A DNA stretch of 7,727 nt from Demequinaceae bacterium (GTDB lineage: Bacteria > Actinomycetota > Actinomycetes > Actinomycetales > Demequinaceae). Below the pieces are notes generated by a model. That model was not told where the DNA came from, did not search any database, and saw only the letters and a list, made by a program, of their open reading frames with translations. Of this stretch, positions 6,110 through 7,727 are shown one piece after another. The stretch is taken from positions 1 to 7,727 of the forward strand of contig WTKG01000049.1 in NCBI GenBank assembly GCA_011524475.1, given 5' to 3'. Each line of letters starts with the position of its first letter. The first letter of the stretch is position 1. A program made the translations under genes and the position numbers.

Positions 6110-7727
6110 GTGACCTCCTCATATTCCGCCAGACACCTGTCCGTTCTTGAAGGATTGGAGGCGGTACGTAAGCGCCCTGGAATGTATATCGGGACTACGG
6201 ATTCCCGTGGCCTCATGCATTGCCTGTGGGAAATCATTGACAATGCGGTGGACGAGACACTGGCCGGTTTCGGCACGACCATTGAAGTGCTTTTGCATCC
6301 TGACGATTCGGTAGAAGTACGGGATCAGGGGCGTGGAATTCCTGTCGATGTAGAGCCCAAGACAGGGCTTACCGGTGTGGAAGTGGTGATGACTAAACTT
6401 CACGCGGGAGGAAAGTTCGGGGGAGGCAGTTACGCAGCTTCCGGGGGTCTTCACGGGGTGGGTGCCTCCGTGGTGAATGCACTTAGCGAACGCATGGATG
6501 TATGGGTTGACCGGGCGGGCGCCACCCACCACATGTCTTTCCACCGGGGAGAACCAGGAACCTACCAAGATGCGGGCACACACCCCAGCCCCACGGCTCC
6601 CTTCACACCGTTCACCGAGAAATCCCAGCTCGCTGTGGTGGGGAAGGTGGCGCGGTCCCGCACCGGAACCCGTATCCGTTACTGGGCGGACCGAGATATT
6701 TTCTCTAGAACAGCGCGATTTAAATACGACGATCTTGTGCAGCGGGCGCGACAAACGGCCTTTTTGGTGCCAGGCCTCACACTCGTGCTGCGAGATCTCC
6801 GCACCCCGGGGGAGGAGCACGAAGAAACCTTCCAGTACTCGGGCGGCACCAGTGACTTCGTGGACTTCCTTGCCCCCGACGCGGCCTTGTCTGACACGTG
6901 GGTGCTCCGTGGCACCGGCACGTTCACGGAATCTACCCAAGTACTGAACAGCAAGGACGTGCTTGTCACAAAAGAGGTGGAGCGCACGTGTGACGTAGAA
7001 GTGGCTCTTCGGTGGGGGCAGGGGTACGACACCACCGTGCACAGCTTTGTGAACATCATTGCGACTCCCCATGGTGGAACCCATCAGGCGGGTTTCGAGC
7101 TGGGGCTCGGCAAAGTAGTGCGCAAAGCAATTGAGACACATGCCCGAAAACTGAAAGTGACGGGACGCGACGGTAGCGAAAAAATCGAAAAAGACGACCT
7201 CATGTCGGGACTCACCGCAGTGGTGACAGTGCGGATCCCCGAGCCTCAATTCGAAGGGCAAACAAAGGAGGTCCTGGGTACTGGCCCAGTACGCGGCATT
7301 GTTGCCAAGGTGGTGGAAAAAGAGCTCGCCACAATATTTTCGACAACTCGCGGCGCCACTAAGCAACAGGCGTTTGCCGTCCTCACCAAGATTGTGGACG
7401 AAATGCGTGCACGCGTATCTGCCCGCAAGCAAAAGGAACTTTCTCGCAAGAAAAACTCGCTAGAAACCTCATCTTTGCCCAGCAAACTTGCGGACTGTCG
7501 GGCACGTGATGCGGAGATGACGGAACTGTTCATAGTCGAAGGCGACAGCGCTTTAGGGACCGCCAAACTTGCGCGCAAATCGGACTTCCAGGCGCTACTC
7601 CCGATTCGCGGCAAGATCCTCAATGTGCAAAAAGCATCGATGACGGACATGTTGCACAACGCAGAGTGCGCGAGCATCATCCAAGTGATAGGAGCGGGCT
7701 CAGGGCCAAGTTTTGATCTTGATGCGG
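6110..7727 (+). CDS. parE: DNA topoisomerase (ATP-hydrolysing) subunit B, ParE-type; 3' end outside window
   Basis: The ATPase subunit of a type II topoisomerase that, with a ParC/GyrA-type partner, passes one DNA duplex through another. The frame is open to the right edge, giving 539 complete residues. The start is GTG at 6110, because the conserved YSARHLSVLEGLEAVRKRPGMYIG begins at residue 5 and the only alternative upstream sequence has no start codon after the TAG at 6047-6049. The GHKL ATPase shows EIIDN (Glu41, Asn45), DQGRGIPVD (72-80) and GGLHGVGASVVNALSE (112-127). The QTK loop is at 384-386, in the transducer domain. The TOPRIM domain begins near 473 with IVEGDSA (Glu477), then LLPIRGKILNVQKA. 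The Asp pair that completes TOPRIM lies beyond the window. EGDSALGTAKLAR, in place of the EGDSAGGSAKQGR typical of GyrB, and the location next to sigA favour the actinobacterial ParE-like protein over GyrB. A product label of gyrase subunit B cannot be wholly excluded without the rest of the gene. Confidence 0.9.
   Translation, partial: MTSSYSARHLSVLEGLEAVRKRPGMYIGTTDSRGLMHCLWEIIDNAVDETLAGFGTTIEVLLHPDDSVEVRDQGRGIPVDVEPKTGLTGVEVVMTKLHAGGKFGGGSYAASGGLHGVGASVVNALSERMDVWVDRAGATHHMSFHRGEPGTYQDAGTHPSPTAPFTPFTEKSQLAVVGKVARSRTGTRIRYWADRDIFSRTARFKYDDLVQRARQTAFLVPGLTLVLRDLRTPGEEHEETFQYSGGTSDFVDFLAPDAALSDTWVLRGTGTFTESTQVLNSKDVLVTKEVERTCDVEVALRWGQGYDTTVHSFVNIIATPHGGTHQAGFELGLGKVVRKAIETHARKLKVTGRDGSEKIEKDDLMSGLTAVVTVRIPEPQFEGQTKEVLGTGPVRGIVAKVVEKELATIFSTTRGATKQQAFAVLTKIVDEMRARVSARKQKELSRKKNSLETSSLPSKLADCRARDAEMTELFIVEGDSALGTAKLARKSDFQALLPIRGKILNVQKASMTDMLHNAECASIIQVIGAGSGPSFDLDA

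Noticed and set aside
6119..7432. 437-codon open frame on the minus strand across parE
   Set aside because: It lies antisense to a strongly conserved topoisomerase gene and its translation resembles no family I recognise. It is best explained by codon bias in high-G+C DNA.
1..7727. CRISPR array, insertion sequence, tRNA/rRNA or defence system
   Set aside because: No regularly spaced repeats, transposase motifs, tRNA cloverleaf or rRNA segments were seen on either strand. The window is filled with core genes.

Overview
The window looks like chromosomal, housekeeping DNA from a high-G+C Gram-positive (Actinobacteria). The closest fit by content is an Actinomycetaceae/Bifidobacterium-type genome, but the genus is inferred and cannot be fixed here. 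Support comes from the class II (plant/actinobacterial-type) DAHP synthase, the PASTA-domain Ser/Thr kinase, a DUF4192 protein, a principal sigma factor with a long Lys/Ala tail, and a ParE-type topoisomerase beside it. I see no mobile elements, phage genes, CRISPR arrays, tRNAs or rRNAs.

Layout, left to right. (1) The C-terminal part of aroG (class II DAHP synthase, first step of the shikimate pathway) runs in from the left edge on + and ends at 1104. (2) Only 9 bases later is the stop codon of a convergent kinase gene on -, 1114-3060, best called pknL: cytoplasmic kinase domain, one membrane helix and four extracellular PASTA repeats. (3) A 176-base divergent intergenic region (3061-3236) holds the pknL promoter and several short palindromes. 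(4) A DUF4192 protein of unknown function lies on + (3237-4292). (5) A 122-base gap carries an AT-rich island with a perfect 12-bp palindrome and a probable -10 box. (6) The principal sigma factor sigA (4415-6001, +) follows. (7) The 5' part of a type II topoisomerase subunit B, probably parE, starts at 6110 and leaves the window at the right edge.

The genes are linked by being core functions rather than by one pathway: aromatic precursor synthesis, envelope sensing by phosphorylation, principal transcription initiation and chromosome topology. The convergent pknL/aroG pair matches the arrangement I recall from mycobacteria and corynebacteria. Two genes (pknL and parE) have no Shine-Dalgarno but a -10-like box placed exactly six bases before a GTG start, which suggests leaderless mRNAs. 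sigA by contrast has a clear GGAAGG ribosome site and a leader.

I did not find an obviously new multi-gene system. The points most worth a second look are the SigA N-terminal tail (164 residues with no acidic residue), the palindrome over the sigA -10 box, the candidate bidirectional promoter between pknL and the DUF4192 gene, and the leaderless starts.
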